64,000 nucleotides of DNA from contig JAEYXD010000010.1 of the NCBI GenBank assembly GCA_023428645.1, forward strand, positions 1 to 64,000. Direction: 5' to 3'. A program made the translations under genes and the position numbers. The DNA comes from Pseudomonadota bacterium. Lineage in GTDB: Bacteria > Pseudomonadota > Gammaproteobacteria > Steroidobacterales > Steroidobacteraceae. The notes beneath the pieces are model-generated. The model had not been told where the DNA came from. It ran no database searches and worked only from the letters and a program-made list of their open reading frames with translations. This document shows positions 42,219-53,114 of the stretch, one piece after another (the stretch's first letter is position 1; every line of letters begins with the position of its first letter).

Positions 42219-45050
42219 TCAACGAAGCGTGGGCACATAGTCCTCACCCATTTCGGTCTTCGCGTAGCGCGCGGGCTTCAGTTTCGCCAGCACCTCGAAA
42301 CTCTTCTGCACCGATTCGTCGTAAATGCCGTCGCTCGTGCGCCTCACGTTCGTTTCGTGCAGCTCGATCGCCTTCTCTTCGAACGGGAATGCCTGCTCTT
42401 CGAGGAGCACGTCGTATTCCTCGCGAGCATCCGCATCCAGGTCCTTCGGGCGCTCCGACGCCATGAGGTCGGCCGCGAACTGGCGATACAGCTCGCCCAT
42501 GCCATACGTCGCCGCCGTCGTGACCTCGGCGACGCCGAAGTCGAGCGCCTGACCGTAGCCACTCAATACTTTCTCCATCGCCGTGCGCTTCGCCTTCAAG
42601 GTCTTATCGAGGGGCGCGACGAGCTTCACCGCGTTGAACATCGCAACGGACGGCTCCACCGTTTCAAGTGTCGCCCGGGCAGCGAGGTACTTGCTGCGCT
42701 CGGTACGAGCCGCCCCGGCCGCCTTGTCCGCCGTGATGATCTCGGCAATCCACTGTGAACGCGTCCGGGCGTCATTTTGTGCCTTCGCCATATCCGCCAA
42801 TTTCTGGCGCGCGTTCTGTGCGGGATCCAGCGGGGCGGGAAACTGCTTGATGTAGCTTGCGTAGGTGCGAGCCGTGTTCGCCTGCGACCCAGCGCGTTCA
42901 TACAACGTGGCCGCTTGCCACAGCGCATCGCGGCGGATGTCCGCCGGCTCTTCGGCGCGTGCGGCGATGCGCTCGAATTCGGCGGCGGCCTCTCCGCCGC
43001 GGCCGGTTTCCAGATAGGCGACCGCGAGCGATCGGGTCGCTTCCGGCACGAGGGGATGGTTCGGATAGCTGCGGCGAAACGCTTCGAGCACCTGCGCCGC
43101 CCGTGCCCACTGCTGGTTCTTGATCAGGAGGCTCGCCGCATCGAACTCGGCGTTCGCGCGCACTTTGGAGTTCGGCGCGAGCGTCGCGACCCGCAGGAAG
43201 TCGTCCACGGCGCCCGTCGCATCCCCGGCGGCCTGTTTTGTCTCCGCCTGCTTGTAGATCGAGGCCGCGATGCGCTCCTCGATCTCCGCCCGATCCTTGT
43301 CGTTCGGCGGCAGGTAGCCCTGCACGCGAACATAAGCCTGCTCCGCTTCGACGAAGCGGCCGCGGTCGAATAGCGAATGCGCGAGCAGCGTCGCCGCCGT
43401 GCGCTGATAAGCAGGAGTGACCGGCGGACGACGCTCGAGGATCTGTCGCGACACCTCGATCACGCGATCGAACTCGTTCAGCGCGAACAGGTCTTGATCG
43501 GCCTTCGTCAGCACGCGCGCGGATTCGGCATGCTCCGGGAAGCTCGTCGCGAACATGATCGAGCTTTCGATGCCCTGGCGATGCCACAGCGCCTGCGCGT
43601 CGCCACTGATCGTCGGTGCGTGCTTGTCGTAGGCGACGAGTGCCGCGTAGCCCGCCGCGGCGGATTTCGCGTGCTGCGGATAATCATAGGCGGTGCGCTC
43701 GTACTCTTTCGCGGCTTCGGCGAAGCGCCCCGATTCGAACAACACCTCGCCGAGCAGATAGCGCGTCGCTGGCGCTTCGGGGTCCTGCGGAAACGAATCG
43801 AGCATCGCGCGATACCAGCGCGCCGCCGCGGTGTAATTCTCGGGCTGCTTCGATTTTTGTGCCTGCGCGTGATAGTACTCGGCCAGATCCTTTTGATTCG
43901 CTTTGAGCTGTGCCGCCACCTCCGGCGCATCCGCGACCGTGCGCTCGCGCCAGAACGGTGAGCCGAACGCGTAACGTTCGACGAACGCCTGCTTGCCTTC
44001 GAGCACGAGGGACGCGAAGCCGCCCTTCTGATAGGCCTCGATCGAGCGCACTTGGAGCGACGGCGCGAAGCGATCGTCGGGGCGACGCTTCGCGAACGCC
44101 TCGTACGCCAGCGCGGCATCCTGGTACCGCTCCTTCTCTATATAAAGGTTGCCGAGATGCTCGTAGAGCATGTGTGCGTAGACCGGATCGCCACGTTCGC
44201 GCAACGCCGCGTCCAGCGTCGCCGGGCCGTCCGCGTCGTAGTACGTAATCGCGATCGCGCGGAACGCATCGTCGGTGAGCTCGCGCTCGGGTCGTTGCAA
44301 GGAATCGCGCTCACGCAGCTGGCCGCCGCGGATGAGCACGCGATCGAGCACCTTCGCGAAGGACGCCACGCTCTCCTCGCCGCGGCCCTGCTTGAACTGC
44401 GACCAGGCGTGCTTGTACAGACCCTGCTCGTAGAAGCCGCTGTCCGCGGGCGCGGCGATCACGGCGGCATAGGCGCTCTCGGCCTCGCGATAGCGCGCGG
44501 CGCTGAAGAGGATCTCGCCGCGCCGGAATTGCGCTTCGGTCGTCCACGTGCTCGCGGGATGCTGCGCCACCAGCCGGTCGAGCACGGCCAGAGCCTTCTC
44601 GGGCGCGGCTTCGAGCTCATACGCGCGCGCCAGCTGATACATGACCGTGTCGTTGCGCTGGTAGTTCGGATAGGCGCTCAGCAACCCTTCGTACAGTTTG
44701 ATCGCTTCCTTGGTATCCAGGCCTTGGAATGCGGGATCGCCCGACGCGCGCGCGCCCTCGTCGACCTCGAGCTGCAGATCGCCGAGCCGACGCATCGCTT
44801 CGGCGCGCAGCTCATCGTTCGCCGATTGCATCTCCAGAACCTGCTTGTACTGCTCGATCGCCTGTTGCGGCTGGACGTTTCGCGGCGGGTTGCGATCGAC
44901 CTGCACTTCCCGGTCTTCGAGATCCTTGATCGTGCCGGTTGGCTTCTTGCGCTCCGCCGCACCCACGTTCGCGGCGAGCGCGACCGCGCCGAGGGCGATC
45001 GCGACGGCCCGCAGCAGCAGCGGTGAATGTCGCAGATCGAACGCGCTCAT
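42219..45050 (-). CDS. large exported TPR protein (943 residues)
   Basis: An N-terminal signal segment (~residues 11-32, LLLRAVAIALGAVALAANVGA) precedes about twenty helix pairs of TPR type, for example KEAIKLYEGLLSAYPNYQ, EAQFRRGEILFSAARYREAE and AARWYRAMLDSFPQDPEAPA. It is a periplasmic superhelical scaffold of the kind represented by AgmU/GltD and AglT in Myxococcus; orthology is not shown by this reading. It overlaps the next upstream TPR gene's stop by four bases. Confidence 0.87.
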   Translation of the reverse strand: MSAFDLRHSPLLLRAVAIALGAVALAANVGAAERKKPTGTIKDLEDREVQVDRNPPRNVQPQQAIEQYKQVLEMQSANDELRAEAMRRLGDLQLEVDEGARASGDPAFQGLDTKEAIKLYEGLLSAYPNYQRNDTVMYQLARAYELEAAPEKALAVLDRLVAQHPASTWTTEAQFRRGEILFSAARYREAESAYAAVIAAPADSGFYEQGLYKHAWSQFKQGRGEESVASFAKVLDRVLIRGGQLRERDSLQRPERELTDDAFRAIAITYYDADGPATLDAALRERGDPVYAHMLYEHLGNLYIEKERYQDAALAYEAFAKRRPDDRFAPSLQVRSIEAYQKGGFASLVLEGKQAFVERYAFGSPFWRERTVADAPEVAAQLKANQKDLAEYYHAQAQKSKQPENYTAAARWYRAMLDSFPQDPEAPATRYLLGEVLFESGRFAEAAKEYERTAYDYPQHAKSAAAGYAALVAYDKHAPTISGDAQALWHRQGIESSIMFATSFPEHAESARVLTKADQDLFALNEFDRVIEVSRQILERRPPVTPAYQRTAATLLAHSLFDRGRFVEAEQAYVRVQGYLPPNDKDRAEIEERIAASIYKQAETKQAAGDATGAVDDFLRVATLAPNSKVRANAEFDAASLLIKNQQWARAAQVLEAFRRSYPNHPLVPEATRSLAVAYLETGRGGEAAAEFERIAARAEEPADIRRDALWQAATLYERAGSQANTARTYASYIKQFPAPLDPAQNARQKLADMAKAQNDARTRSQWIAEIITADKAAGAARTERSKYLAARATLETVEPSVAMFNAVKLVAPLDKTLKAKRTAMEKVLSGYGQALDFGVAEVTTAATYGMGELYRQFAADLMASERPKDLDADAREEYDVLLEEQAFPFEEKAIELHETNVRRTSDGIYDESVQKSFEVLAKLKPARYAKTEMGEDYVPTLR

Positions 45051-46990
45051 TCGCCGCCTCCCACCGCTGGCGCCGTGGGCGCCGCGCCGGCCGCGCGGTC
45101 GTAAATCGATGCGAGGGCAAAGCGGGCCTGCAACGAGTACTCGGCGAGACGCCGCTTCTGTGCCTCCAGCTCGGCGATCGCAATCTGAGCGAGGTACTGG
45201 TTCTGCGCTTCGGCCGCCCGCGCAAGCCGCGCGCCGAGATTCGCGATGCGCGGCTGCAAATCAGCGACACGCTGTGCGAATTGTTCCGTACGCCGCGGAT
45301 AGTCCTCGCGAGCGCGCTCGACGAGCACCCAGCGCCGGCGCGCTTCCGTCGCGGCAACGTTGAGCTCACGCAGCTCCTTGCGCACCTTCCACAGCCGCGC
45401 CTTGTAGCTCGAGGTGAAATCCCAGAACAACCGGCCGCGCATGAGCCGCAGCTTCTCGCGCATCTCTCGTACGTCCGGGTCGTTCGGATCCGCGCGGTTC
45501 AGGACCTGCTCGATGCGCAGGATCTTCTCCCATTGCTCGCGCTCACGCGCCGTGGCCAGCGCGGCAACGTCGGTGTCGCGCTCGCTCGCGGTGACACGCA
45601 CGTCCAGATCGCGCTGACGCGCTTCGAGGTCATCGAGATCGACGCCCTCGAGCACTTGCCGCATCAGCGGCGCGCGCTGGTCGAACGCCTGGCGCCGCGT
45701 ATCGACCATGTCGTCGAACGCCGTGAGACTGAGTTCCCAGCTCGCGAGATTTCGCTGCATCAGCGTGAGGTCGCGGTAGTTCTTCAGACCTTCCTGAAAC
45801 TGATGCGATGCCAGCAGGTGATAGAGATAGCGCGTTTCCGGCGCATCGGGCAGGTTCTGCAATTGCCAGTACCAGCCGACGTTGTCGCCCTCGTCGTTTT
45901 CCATGATGGCGTCGAGCAGCCGGCCGTTGCGGATCGCGAGGATCGATTGATCGATGCGCTGCGATTCTTCCGCGAAGGCGTTCACGGCGCGCGTGTAATG
46001 CTCGATCGCCTGATTCGGCGCATCGAGCTGCGCATACGCATACGGGATCGCGAGATACGACTCCTGCACCGCGGCGTCGAGCAGGTTGCGGTCGCGCAGC
46101 TCGAGCCATGGCACGAGCGCCTTCGTGAAGCGCTGTTCGGCGGAATCCGCCCAGCCGACGCCGAGCAGCGCCTTGTTCGATTGCGGCCCGGTGAGACGCA
46201 CGCGTTGGAGAACGGCCTTCGCCTCGTTCGGCTTGTTGTCCTTGAGCCAGGCATAACCGAGCGCGAGATTCGCTTTGTCGCGCAGCGACGCGACCTCCTC
46301 CGTCGCGGCGGGCAGCCGACCGACGGCATCCAGCAGCTTCGCGGCGTCGTCGACGCGGCCGGAGCGCACGAGCGCGACGCCGATGTTGAACCGCGCATAC
46401 GCGCTCCAGACATCGCCGCGATCGTCCGTCGGCTGCCAACGCTCGAGCACGCGGATCGCATCGTCATAGCGGCCGAGATACATGAGCACCTGGGCTTCGA
46501 GCAGATGCCGCTCCGGCTCCATGGCGCCCGGCAGCGCGCCGCGAATCGAGGCGAGCGCGGTCGCGGACTGTTCGAGGTAGTTGCGCTGGTACCAAACCTT
46601 CGCCAGATAGAACCAGGCGCGGTTGCGGACATCGAGCGGCACGTTATCGTTCAGCAGCGCCTTGAAGATGCGTCCGGCCTCTTCGTGCTGCCCGAGCGAC
46701 AGATACAAGCCGCCTTTCAGCAGCTCGGCCTCGACCGGATGATGCGTTACACGATTGAATTCCTGCGCCGCACCGAGGCGCGTGAGTGCCTGCAGGAAGT
46801 CGTCCTGATAGAAGTAGAACAGTACTTCGCCCCAGTGCAGGTCCTTGACCTCCTGCGGCGAGCCGATGAGCGTCTTGTCCGGGGGCAGTTCATCCGCCGC
46901 CGCGGCGCACGGCGCGATGTACGGGGCGAGGAGCGCCGCCGTGACCGCCAGGGCGCTGCGCAATGTCTTCGATACAGTCATCGGCGTCAT
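45047..46990 (-). CDS. exported TPR protein with coiled-coil C-terminus
   Basis: The protein has 647 residues from ATG 46990 (MTPMTVSK), with ATG 46981 an alternative; no strong ribosome site is seen. A signal peptide (to ~AAAADE) precedes TPR units through residue ~370 (AELLKGGLYLSLGQHEEAGRI, RHLLEAQVLMYLGRYDDAIR). A long charged, Arg/Glu/Leu-rich helical region follows (~430-630: LEARQRDLDVRVTASERDTD, AAEAQNQYLAQIAIAELEAQ), probably coiled coil. It is a periplasmic scaffold candidate and is co-transcribed with the coiled-coil protein upstream. Confidence 0.85.
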   Translation of the reverse strand: MTPMTVSKTLRSALAVTAALLAPYIAPCAAAADELPPDKTLIGSPQEVKDLHWGEVLFYFYQDDFLQALTRLGAAQEFNRVTHHPVEAELLKGGLYLSLGQHEEAGRIFKALLNDNVPLDVRNRAWFYLAKVWYQRNYLEQSATALASIRGALPGAMEPERHLLEAQVLMYLGRYDDAIRVLERWQPTDDRGDVWSAYARFNIGVALVRSGRVDDAAKLLDAVGRLPAATEEVASLRDKANLALGYAWLKDNKPNEAKAVLQRVRLTGPQSNKALLGVGWADSAEQRFTKALVPWLELRDRNLLDAAVQESYLAIPYAYAQLDAPNQAIEHYTRAVNAFAEESQRIDQSILAIRNGRLLDAIMENDEGDNVGWYWQLQNLPDAPETRYLYHLLASHQFQEGLKNYRDLTLMQRNLASWELSLTAFDDMVDTRRQAFDQRAPLMRQVLEGVDLDDLEARQRDLDVRVTASERDTDVAALATAREREQWEKILRIEQVLNRADPNDPDVREMREKLRLMRGRLFWDFTSSYKARLWKVRKELRELNVAATEARRRWVLVERAREDYPRRTEQFAQRVADLQPRIANLGARLARAAEAQNQYLAQIAIAELEAQKRRLAEYSLQARFALASIYDRAAGAAPTAPAVGGGE

Positions 46991-47021
46991 GCAGTTTGGT
47001 GTCGTGCGGCCGGGCGCGCGA

Positions 47022-47579
47022 TCACTCCCACTGCTTGACGATGAATTCGGGTTGGGCCCGCGCGGCTCGATCGCTGATCGTAAGCTCGATGTATTTCGCG
47101 CCGACACCCTTCTCGAGCCTCACGGTTGCGCCGCGACGATAATCGCGGACGTTCGGCCCCTGTCCCGTGAACAAGGCGATGAGCTCGTGCTCGCCCGCTT
47201 TCAGATTGCCGATGTACACGCGGTGCACACCGCCTTTCAGCAACGCCTCGGCCTCGCGCGGCGTGTAGAGATAGTTTGCGACTTCCTTGTTATCCAGCTT
47301 GATCGTGACGGAATCGAGCGCGAAGAACTCGCCGACGTCCATCGACAGGAACACCGCGACCTGAGTATTCGCGGGGAACAGCAGCTCCTCTTCGAGCACG
47401 AACAGCTCGCGATTGAGGTCGAGAACCTCCTTCTTCAGCGACTGCACGTCCTGATCGAGGCTCTTGAAGTCTTCGCCCGGCGCGACCGCGGCGGACGCGG
47501 GCCCGGCGGCGTCCTGAGCGTGCAGCGGCGACGACAGGAGGAATGACGCGAGAAAACAGATCACGAGCTTGCGCGACAT
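47022..47579 (-). CDS. exported coiled-coil plus beta-domain protein of unknown function
   Basis: The product is 185 residues from ATG 47579. MSRKLVICFLASFLLSSPLHA is a signal peptide. Residues ~35-65 are a heptad-like helix (FKSLDQDVQSLKKEVLDLNR then ELFVLEEELLF). The rest is beta-rich (VAVFLSMDVGEFFALDSVTI, VHRVYIGNLKAGEHELIALF). Similar short helix-plus-beta proteins accompany TonB2-type and Glt-type loci, but I cannot name the family. Confidence 0.8.
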   Translation of the reverse strand: MSRKLVICFLASFLLSSPLHAQDAAGPASAAVAPGEDFKSLDQDVQSLKKEVLDLNRELFVLEEELLFPANTQVAVFLSMDVGEFFALDSVTIKLDNKEVANYLYTPREAEALLKGGVHRVYIGNLKAGEHELIALFTGQGPNVRDYRRGATVRLEKGVGAKYIELTISDRAARAQPEFIVKQWE

Positions 47580-47640
47580 GGTGCTGACTCGATTACGCGA
47601 ATTCGGGTGCTGGTGTGTCATTGGGTGTCGATGGTCCGGT

Positions 47641-48180
47641 TCACTCGCCGAGCAGCTCGCGCAGGTGTTCCGTATAACGCTTTTCATAACCAGGTTTGTA
47701 GCCGTCGTACACGTAACGCACGACGCCTTCGCGGTCGACGAGCACGGTGAGCGGCATCGTTCCCAGCTGGTAGGCACGGCTCACCTCTTTGCGCTCGTCG
47801 AACAAGATCGGATACGTGACGTGCAGCGTCCTGGCCATGTCCACGGCCGCGTCGCGCTGTTCGTCGATATTGATCCCGAGCAACACCAGCCCTGCCCGTT
47901 GGTACTTCCCGTGGAGCAGCTCGAGCTGCGGCATCTCCTGGCGACACGGACCACACCATGTCGCCCAGAAATTGATGAGTACGACCTGACCCAGGTGCTC
48001 GGAAAGGCGGATGTTCGCGTCGTTCAGCGAGCGCAGCGCGAAATCGGGCGCAGGCGCTTTCACGAGCGGCGGGGCCGCAAGCGCGTGCGAAACGGCCGCC
48101 ATGCAAGCGACGCCGATCGCGATCAAGCGAACACGGAGCGATACGAGCGAACAGGAACTCTTTATCGATTGCTGTTGCAT
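47641..48180 (-). CDS. TlpA/ResA-like periplasmic thioredoxin
   Basis: The product is 179 residues from ATG 48180, with an in-frame ATG at 48210 also possible. The signal/anchor segment (LRVRLIAIGVACMAAVSHALA) precedes a thioredoxin fold with redox motif WCGPC (NFWATWCGPCRQEMPQLE), the cis-Pro region LGTMPLTVLVDREG, and a C-terminal helix. It reduces or isomerises disulfides in exported proteins, perhaps Cys-containing partners of this operon. It is the first gene of the leftward ExbB/TPR operon, directly downstream of the cyclic-di-GMP riboswitch candidate. Confidence 0.88.
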   Translation of the reverse strand: MQQQSIKSSCSLVSLRVRLIAIGVACMAAVSHALAAPPLVKAPAPDFALRSLNDANIRLSEHLGQVVLINFWATWCGPCRQEMPQLELLHGKYQRAGLVLLGINIDEQRDAAVDMARTLHVTYPILFDERKEVSRAYQLGTMPLTVLVDREGVVRYVYDGYKPGYEKRYTEHLRELLGE

Positions 48181-48580
48181 CAATGCGGAACGCCGAAGTA
48201 CGGACAACACCTACAACGGCAACCGCCGAGCCATCGATCGAACGGGAACAGCAGGCGCGAACGATCGCCGCTCGCAGCCTCATATTTAAATAGAGAGGAG
48301 GCGGCACGCTGGCAACCCCGCTGTCCTAGGAATGGTTCCCGTAGACCGGTGGCTTTGCGTCCTCACCTTTCGATGAGTTTGCCTTCGAGATCGAACGCAC
48401 ACGGCGCGATCTCGCAACGGGAGGTAGGGTGCTATACGCGGCGCGAGGGTGTCAACGAACCAAATGTGACCGTGGCGACGCTCGATGGCGACGGCGTGTG
48501 AGCCCGTGCACAGTTTTCCGCGCTGTCGGCGGACACAGACAGCGGAGCGCAGGCCATCACGCCTGCGCCCCGCGGGCTTC
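48181..48580. other. intergenic leader region of the envelope operon
   Basis: This 400-base gap holds the GEMM-I aptamer (48311-48383). Its distal part (48384-48580) should contain the promoter for the leftward operon and the end of the small-protein transcript. I see no gene in it. An AT-rich spot (ATATTTAAATAG, 48282-48293) lies downstream of the aptamer. Confidence 0.5.
48311..48383 (-). ncRNA. cyclic-di-GMP-I (GEMM-I) riboswitch
   Basis: Read leftward from 48383 the sequence has GGCAAAC, a CTCATC-GAAA-GGTGAG hairpin with GNRA tetraloop, the invariant GGACGCAAAGCC, and after a second hairpin AGGACAGCGGGGTTGCC. These are the hallmark blocks of the GEMM-I aptamer in the right order and spacing. 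It lies 131 bases before the TlpA-like start, on the coding strand of the ExbB/TPR operon. The expression platform downstream is not obvious, so whether ligand turns the operon on or off is unknown. Confidence 0.88.
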
Positions 48581-48802
48581 TCAGATCGGCAACATCGGTG
48601 GGCTGTAATCCACCGTCGCGGAAGTCGCTTTCCACTTGGCGATCAATTCAGGCGTGATCTCGGCGGTGTCGATCGACGCAGCGGCGCCTTCGACGGCCTG
48701 AGTCGAACCCGCCGGCTTCTCCTTCGAGTAGATCATGCCGCCGGCCAACGCTGATCCAAGTGTCAGCAGCATCGCGGCGCCGATCGTGATTTTCGTTTTC
48801 AT
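48581..48802 (-). CDS. small exported protein, 73 residues
   Basis: GGAG lies nine bases before the ATG. MKTKITIGAAMLLTLGSALA is a signal or anchor sequence. The mature part is short and ends DYSPPMLPI; AEITPELIAKWKATSATVDY is the only patterned stretch. No family is recognised. It follows the repeat-protein gene in the same direction after 42 bases and is likely co-transcribed with it. Confidence 0.7.
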   Translation of the reverse strand: MKTKITIGAAMLLTLGSALAGGMIYSKEKPAGSTQAVEGAAASIDTAEITPELIAKWKATSATVDYSPPMLPI

Positions 48803-48844
48803 ACGACTTGCTCCAAACGTTCGATATTCAAAAGGTGAAAACCG

Positions 48845-49261
48845 TTAGGCGACCCAGGGGCGGTGCGTGCCATCCACTTCGGCGAGCTGTGCCCACGGAC
48901 GGTGAGTGCCATCCACTTCGGCGAGCTGCGCCCACGGACGATGCGTGCCATCGACTTCAGCGAGCTGTGCCCACGGACGGTGAGTGCCGTCCACTTCGGC
49001 GAGCTGCGCCCACGGACGGTGAGTGCCATCGACTTCAGCGAGCTGCGCCCAAGGACGGTGAGTGCCATCGACTTCGGCGAGCTGCGCCCACGGGCGGTGC
49101 GTGCCATCGACTTCGGCGAGCTGCGCCCACGGGCGGTGGGTGCCATCGACTTCGGCGAGCTGCGCCCACGGACGATGCGTGCCGTCCACTTCCGCGTTCG
49201 CTGCAGCAGCAGCAAGCACCGAACTAACCATAATCATCGAAGTTGCCAGAATGTTACGCAT
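48845..49261 (-). CDS. exported protein of nine AEVDGTHRPWAQL repeats
   Basis: The product is 138 residues. GGGAGA lies about nine bases before ATG 49261. Residues 1-22 are a signal peptide (MRNILATSMIMVSSVLAAAA). From residue 23 the mature protein consists only of eight perfect copies of the 13-residue unit AEVDGTHRPWAQL and a ninth ending AEVDGTHRPWVA. The DNA copies differ at synonymous positions (for example Thr codons ACG, ACT, ACC) yet the protein copies are identical, a sign of selection on the peptide unit. There is no Cys. I know no characterised family with this repeat. It is divergent from the ECF sigma gene. Confidence 0.85.
   Translation of the reverse strand: MRNILATSMIMVSSVLAAAAANAEVDGTHRPWAQLAEVDGTHRPWAQLAEVDGTHRPWAQLAEVDGTHRPWAQLAEVDGTHRPWAQLAEVDGTHRPWAQLAEVDGTHRPWAQLAEVDGTHRPWAQLAEVDGTHRPWVA
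48848..49195. repeat. 39-base tandem coding repeat, nine units
   Basis: Eight 39-base units and one 36-base unit encode the repeat protein. Units are about 85-97% alike, with differences mostly at third codon positions. Because 39 is a multiple of three, several other frames also stay open. Confidence 0.95.
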
Positions 49262-49505
49262 GACCGGTTGTCTCCCGAGGAAAAGTGTTAAAGCAGCCCG
49301 ATCCGTGATCGGTTCGAGAGTCATAAGCGACGAGAACTTGTGAGCCCCATCACAGCTCCCACTGGACAACCGGGGAAAAAGGTCAACAATCAGTGCTTGT
49401 CTGAAGGCGCCGTTAGGAAAAGCCCCGACGCGTTGCGCTTCAGGGGCGACCGTAGGAGGAATCCGGGAACCAGCTTGGCGCAACGCGCCAAGCCGTCGTG
49501 ACACA

Positions 49506-50185
49506 ATGTTCCCAAGGACTTTTCAATTTGATTTCAATGCACTTGCCGCGGGGAGCGCCGTCCTGAGCAACACGATCGCAGCAGCCATCCAGCCGCCAGA
49601 CCGGCAGGCCGTTACGCGGCTGCTGTCTGCGTGGCGTTCGGGGGATATGCGGGCGTTGGAGCGGCTCACCCCCCTCATCTATGAGGAGCTCAGGAACCGG
49701 GCTCGCCGCTATATGCGTCGCGAACGGGCCGGGCATACGCTCCAAGCGACCGCGGTCGTCCACGAAGCCTTCGTCAAGCTCGTGGAAATGAATGTGTCCT
49801 GGCAGGACCGCGCGCATTTCTTCGCGGTCGCCGCGCGGCAGATGCGCCGCATTCTCGTCGACCATGCGAAGGCGCGATGCCGGTCGAAGCGCGGCGGAAC
49901 GACCTCGACGGATTCCCTGGAAGAGTTCCATACGCTCGACATCGACCCGATGACCTCGGGCGATATCGACGTGCTCGAGATCGACGAGGCACTCGAACGG
50001 CTCGCGGGTCATAATCCCCGGCTTGCGGAGATCGTCGAGCTGCATTACTTCGGCGGCCTCACTTACCAAGAGCTGTCCGAGACGTTGAAGATCTCGGAAG
50101 CGACGGTCGATCGCGACTTGCGGCTCGCGAAGGCCTGGATCCTCAAACAAATACGTCCGCAGAGAGCACGCACGCCAGAATCGCT

Positions 50186-50189
<4 letters not shown>
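49506..50189 (+). CDS. ECF-type RNA polymerase sigma factor
   Basis: The product is 227 residues. Region 2 (YEELRNRARRYMRRERAGHT, HEAFVKLVEMN, FFAVAARQMRRILVDHAKAR) and region 4 (RLAEIVELHYFGGLTYQELS, SEATVDRDLRLAKAWI) are clear. The sequence type is the one that often sits beside Ser/Thr kinase genes in gammaproteobacteria and acidobacteria. No anti-sigma gene is present; the coupled kinase (stop/start overlap ATGA at 50186) probably controls its activity. The first ~30 residues are poorly conserved-looking and a downstream start is possible. Confidence 0.9.
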
Positions 50190-52957
<2,768 letters not shown>

Positions 52958-53114
52958 CGGGAGCGGGCGCCCTCGTCTACTGAACGCTTTCGTTCTGCTA
53001 CAGTCTCACCGCCTCGACGGGAACGTCATTCGAGGCTTCGACGTTTGGCTGGCAAACCACGTCATCCTTCCCTGCATCGGACGCATGATCACAGTCCACG
53101 AGCGAGTGAACGCA

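Noticed and set aside
48848..49195. CRISPR-like array of regular 39-base repeats
   Set aside because: The units are contiguous with no unique spacers, and they keep one coding frame behind a signal peptide; this is a tandem coding repeat.
48581..49261. RiPP precursor with modification enzymes
   Set aside because: No radical SAM, YcaO, lanthipeptide or transporter/protease gene is adjacent, and the precursor has a Sec-type signal peptide.
48808..49291. Rightward open frames through the repeat region
   Set aside because: A 39-base period keeps every frame open. These have no ribosome site or signal peptide and are very Arg/Cys-rich, unlike real proteins here.
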